Shown here piece by piece: positions 61,569 to 64,000 of a DNA stretch of 64,000 bases; the stretch's first letter is position 1; every line of letters begins with the position of its first letter. The notes under the pieces are model-generated. The model did not search any database, had not been told where the DNA came from, and worked only from the letters and a program-made list of their open reading frames with translations. Made by a program: the position numbers and the translations under genes. This stretch comes from JANXUC01 sp964619065 (GTDB lineage Bacteria > Acidobacteriota > Terriglobia > Terriglobales > Acidobacteriaceae), in contig CAZUCC010000002.1 of assembly GCA_964619065.1 (NCBI GenBank), positions 124,001 to 188,000 of the forward strand, read 5' to 3'.

Positions 61569-63965
61569 CTACCGTAGTGACTGTTCCACTTCCGTAATCC
61601 AGTCAGGACGCTTCAGGACTTCGCGAGGCTTGGGACCGTCCGCAGCGCCCACGATGCCATCGTTTTCCATCAGGTCGATGAGGTGCGCAGCGCGGCCGTA
61701 GCCGATGCGCAGACGGCGTTGCAAGAGCGACGTGGAAGCTTTACCGAACTCGATGACTAGGCGGACGGCATCTTCGTACATGGGGTCGCTCTCAGCATCC
61801 TCGTCCTCGGTGTCCCCACCATCGGATTCCGCAACTCCGCGCTCATCTTTGGGGGCTTGCAGGAAGTGTTCCTGGTATTCCGCTGTGCCTTGTTGCCGCC
61901 AGAATTCGACCACGGCGGAGATCTCTTTCTCGGCAACGAACGGAGCATGCAGGCGGTGCACACGCGCCGATCCGGAAGGCAGGTAGAGCATGTCGCCACG
62001 TCCAAGCAGCGACTCCGCTCCATTGGCGTCCAGAATGGTGCGCGAGTCTACCTTAGTGGCGACGCGGAAGGAAATCCGAGCAGGAAAGTTCGCCTTAATG
62101 AGTCCAGTGATGACATCCACCGAAGGCCTCTGCGTGGCCAACACCAGATGGATGCCTACTGCACGCGCCATCTGCGCCAGGCGTGTAATGGACTCTTCAA
62201 CGTTGCTGGAGTCCAGCATCATCAAGTCGGCGAGCTCGTCGATGATGATGACGAGGTAGGGAATCGGCTTCTCTTCTTCGGGATCTTCGAAGAGGCTGGG
62301 CGTTTCCTGGTGATCAAATAGGCGGTTGTACTGGTCAATGTTGCGCACCCCCTTGGCTGCCAGCAGCTTGAGGCGGCGTTCCATTTCCCGCACGGCGTTG
62401 CGCAGGGCGTTGGCGGCGAGTTTAGGCTCCGTGATAATCGGCGTGTAGAGGTGGGGGATTCCCTCGTAAACGCCCAGTTCAAGGCGCTTGGGGTCGACCA
62501 GAATCATGCGAACCTGTTCGGGCGTTGACTTGTAGAGGATCGACATGATCATGGCATTGACAGCCACGCTCTTACCCGCGCCGGTCGAGCCCGCGATCAG
62601 TAGATGGGGCATGGAAGCGAGGTCGGCCACGACAATGCGCCCGTTGATATCCTTGCCCAGGTCGAGTGTGATCCTCGATTTTCCGCCGATGAACTCGGAG
62701 GATTCGATGCCCTCGCGCAGCCAGATGATTTCTCGCTCGTGATTCGGAACCTGAATGCCGACCGTGGATTTTCCCGGCATGCGCTCGATGAGAATGCTTT
62801 CCGCGCGCAGCGCCAGGCAGAGATCGTCGCCCAGGCCCGTGATGCGGCTGTACTTGATGCCGGCGTCGGGTTTGAACTCGAACGTGGTCACGACTGGGCC
62901 GGGATTGATTTGCGTCACTTGGCCGTGCACGTCGAATTCGGCGCATTTCTCGGTGAGTGTGACTGCCAGAACTTTGAGCGCCTCTTCGTTCACGGCCTGC
63001 TGCTCGTCGGGACGAGTAAGGAGACTGCTGGGCGGCAGTTTGTAGCCTCCGGTGATGCGGGGCAGGGTCGTCTTCGGTTTCGCTCCCGTGTCGGCGCGGC
63101 TGGTGACCTCGGGATCGAGAGGTGTGACGCCGTCCTGCATCATTTCTGCGGGGCTCTGCTGCTCCTCCAACATGCGCTCGATGCCGGTGCGCCGAGCGGA
63201 AGAAGGCGTGGCGTCCATTGCACGGGCGGCGGCAACGCGCGGCGCGATGGCTAAGTCTTCCGGATCCGATTGCGTCGCCGGGACGAGTTTGGTGGTGACG
63301 ACCGGTTTCTGGGCTCGGCGCTTATCCAATTCTTCCTGATCTTTTCGCCTCGCGCGGGCGAGCTGCCAATCTTCCCATCTCTGCCACATCGCTTTTACAA
63401 AAGCGAAGCGAGTCGGCAGCCACAAATGCAGCGAAGAGAGAGAGAAAGCGGTGGTCAGATATAGGGCAACAGCCACCAGGGTCGCACAGACGATGTAGGC
63501 TCCCACAAGGTTCAAGTAGTGGACGAGGAAATCGCCGAGAATACGTCCCAGCAAGCCTTCCAGGGGAATGACGTGCAGCCAGCGCAGGTGTCCCGGCATG
63601 AGTCCGAGCAAAGCCGGAACGAACAACAAGAGCGATGCCGCCCCTAAAACCTTGGCAAGGGGGGTTGCAACTCTCCGCGAACGAAACCAGCGCATGCCGA
63701 GAACCGCCGGAAACACCGGAAGCAGGAATGCTGCCAGCCCGAATGCCTGGAAGCACAAGTCTGCAGCGTAAGCGCCAACCATGCCGATCCAGTTTCTAGC
63801 GACGTGTCCTGCGTTTGTAGAAGAACTGTTCCAGGAGGCATCCTGTGGCGAATAAGACACAAGTGCGAGGAAAAGGAGGCCAGCGAAGACGCACAACACG
63901 AATCCGATCAGCTCATTGAGCCGCCGGCGATTGGTCGGGGTAAATACTTTCGAGAATACTGTCAT
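61569..63965 (-). CDS. ftsK: DNA translocase FtsK
   Basis: About 798 residues from the ATG at 63965; an in-frame GTG at 63995 would add ten, and the right edge prevents checking further. Four membrane helices (about 20-190) precede a linker with Arg/Glu-rich sequence. The RecA-like motor has Walker A GSTGAGKSVAVNAM near 459-472 and Walker B LVIIIDELADLM. The C-terminal gamma domain (SDPMYEDAVRLVIEFGKAST, LQRRLRIGYGRAAHLIDLME) binds KOPS sites. It moves chromosomal DNA through the division septum and activates XerCD recombination. It is the only clear housekeeping gene in this region. Confidence 0.95.
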   Translation of the reverse strand: MTVFSKVFTPTNRRRLNELIGFVLCVFAGLLFLALVSYSPQDASWNSSSTNAGHVARNWIGMVGAYAADLCFQAFGLAAFLLPVFPAVLGMRWFRSRRVATPLAKVLGAASLLLFVPALLGLMPGHLRWLHVIPLEGLLGRILGDFLVHYLNLVGAYIVCATLVAVALYLTTAFSLSSLHLWLPTRFAFVKAMWQRWEDWQLARARRKDQEELDKRRAQKPVVTTKLVPATQSDPEDLAIAPRVAAARAMDATPSSARRTGIERMLEEQQSPAEMMQDGVTPLDPEVTSRADTGAKPKTTLPRITGGYKLPPSSLLTRPDEQQAVNEEALKVLAVTLTEKCAEFDVHGQVTQINPGPVVTTFEFKPDAGIKYSRITGLGDDLCLALRAESILIERMPGKSTVGIQVPNHEREIIWLREGIESSEFIGGKSRITLDLGKDINGRIVVADLASMPHLLIAGSTGAGKSVAVNAMIMSILYKSTPEQVRMILVDPKRLELGVYEGIPHLYTPIITEPKLAANALRNAVREMERRLKLLAAKGVRNIDQYNRLFDHQETPSLFEDPEEEKPIPYLVIIIDELADLMMLDSSNVEESITRLAQMARAVGIHLVLATQRPSVDVITGLIKANFPARISFRVATKVDSRTILDANGAESLLGRGDMLYLPSGSARVHRLHAPFVAEKEISAVVEFWRQQGTAEYQEHFLQAPKDERGVAESDGGDTEDEDAESDPMYEDAVRLVIEFGKASTSLLQRRLRIGYGRAAHLIDLMENDGIVGAADGPKPREVLKRPDWITEVEQSLR

Positions 63966-64000
63966 GGGGCGTATTTCGCTTCCCGGCAAAGACACTTATA

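Overview
The window looks like a chromosomal segment of an Acidobacteriota bacterium (probably class Terriglobia, soil type). The grounds are gene content, not a database match: a very long TonB-dependent receptor with an N-terminal carboxypeptidase-regulatory-like domain, an FG-GAP/ASPIC-UnbV secreted protein, a Ser/Thr kinase fused to TPRs, a DUF1080 protein, a DUF2339/DUF3999 pair and small zinc-ribbon proteins, at moderately high G+C. I see no rRNA, tRNA, CRISPR array, IS element or prophage.

Region 1 (1-14.8 kb) is a carbohydrate or inositol-type regulon. The leftward operon is lacI-iolB-transaldolase-iolD, with iolD running off the left edge. The rightward operon is APC permease-PfkB kinase-GH4 enzyme. 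Next come a TonB receptor and an unrecognised secreted protein. All three promoters carry the same palindrome, ATTGCACACGTGTGCAAT or its 12-bp core, just downstream of a recognisable -35/-10, so the local LacI repressor very likely controls all three units. A decayed fourth copy follows the GH4 gene.

Region 2 (14.8-21.8 kb) is a tight GH38 alpha-mannosidase / sugar porter / GH2 glycosidase operon. Region 3 (21.9-29.1 kb) has a TPR protein and a second LacI repressor, then a sugar cluster of SIS isomerase, DUF1080 (3-keto-glycoside type) protein, ROK kinase and FucP-like MFS transporter. A tandem GAAACC-GGTTTC operator precedes the SIS gene, and a bare twin-arginine leader remains between the DUF1080 and ROK genes.

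Region 4 (29.1-44.3 kb) holds a frameshifted cytochrome c relic beside a PQQ-type sugar dehydrogenase, a HAD phosphatase, a CRTAC1-like protein, a DUF1223 protein, an S33-type hydrolase, an MFS transporter, an amidohydrolase, a clan GH-D (GH36/27-like) glycosidase lipoprotein, and a DeoR-SIS-PfkB operon with a 21-bp palindrome upstream.

Region 5 (44-64 kb) is more housekeeping or accessory: DUF2252, a stand-alone PD-(D/E)XK protein, two small zinc-binding proteins, a sigma-54 activator, the kinase-TPR protein and its small partner, DUF4337, YjbQ, DUF2339/DUF3999, a RHH/RelE toxin-antitoxin module, an epimerase, a GntR regulator, two secreted proteins and the DNA translocase FtsK at the right edge. 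Taken together the window describes a bacterium importing and dismantling plant or microbial sugars, with at least three separately regulated sugar units.
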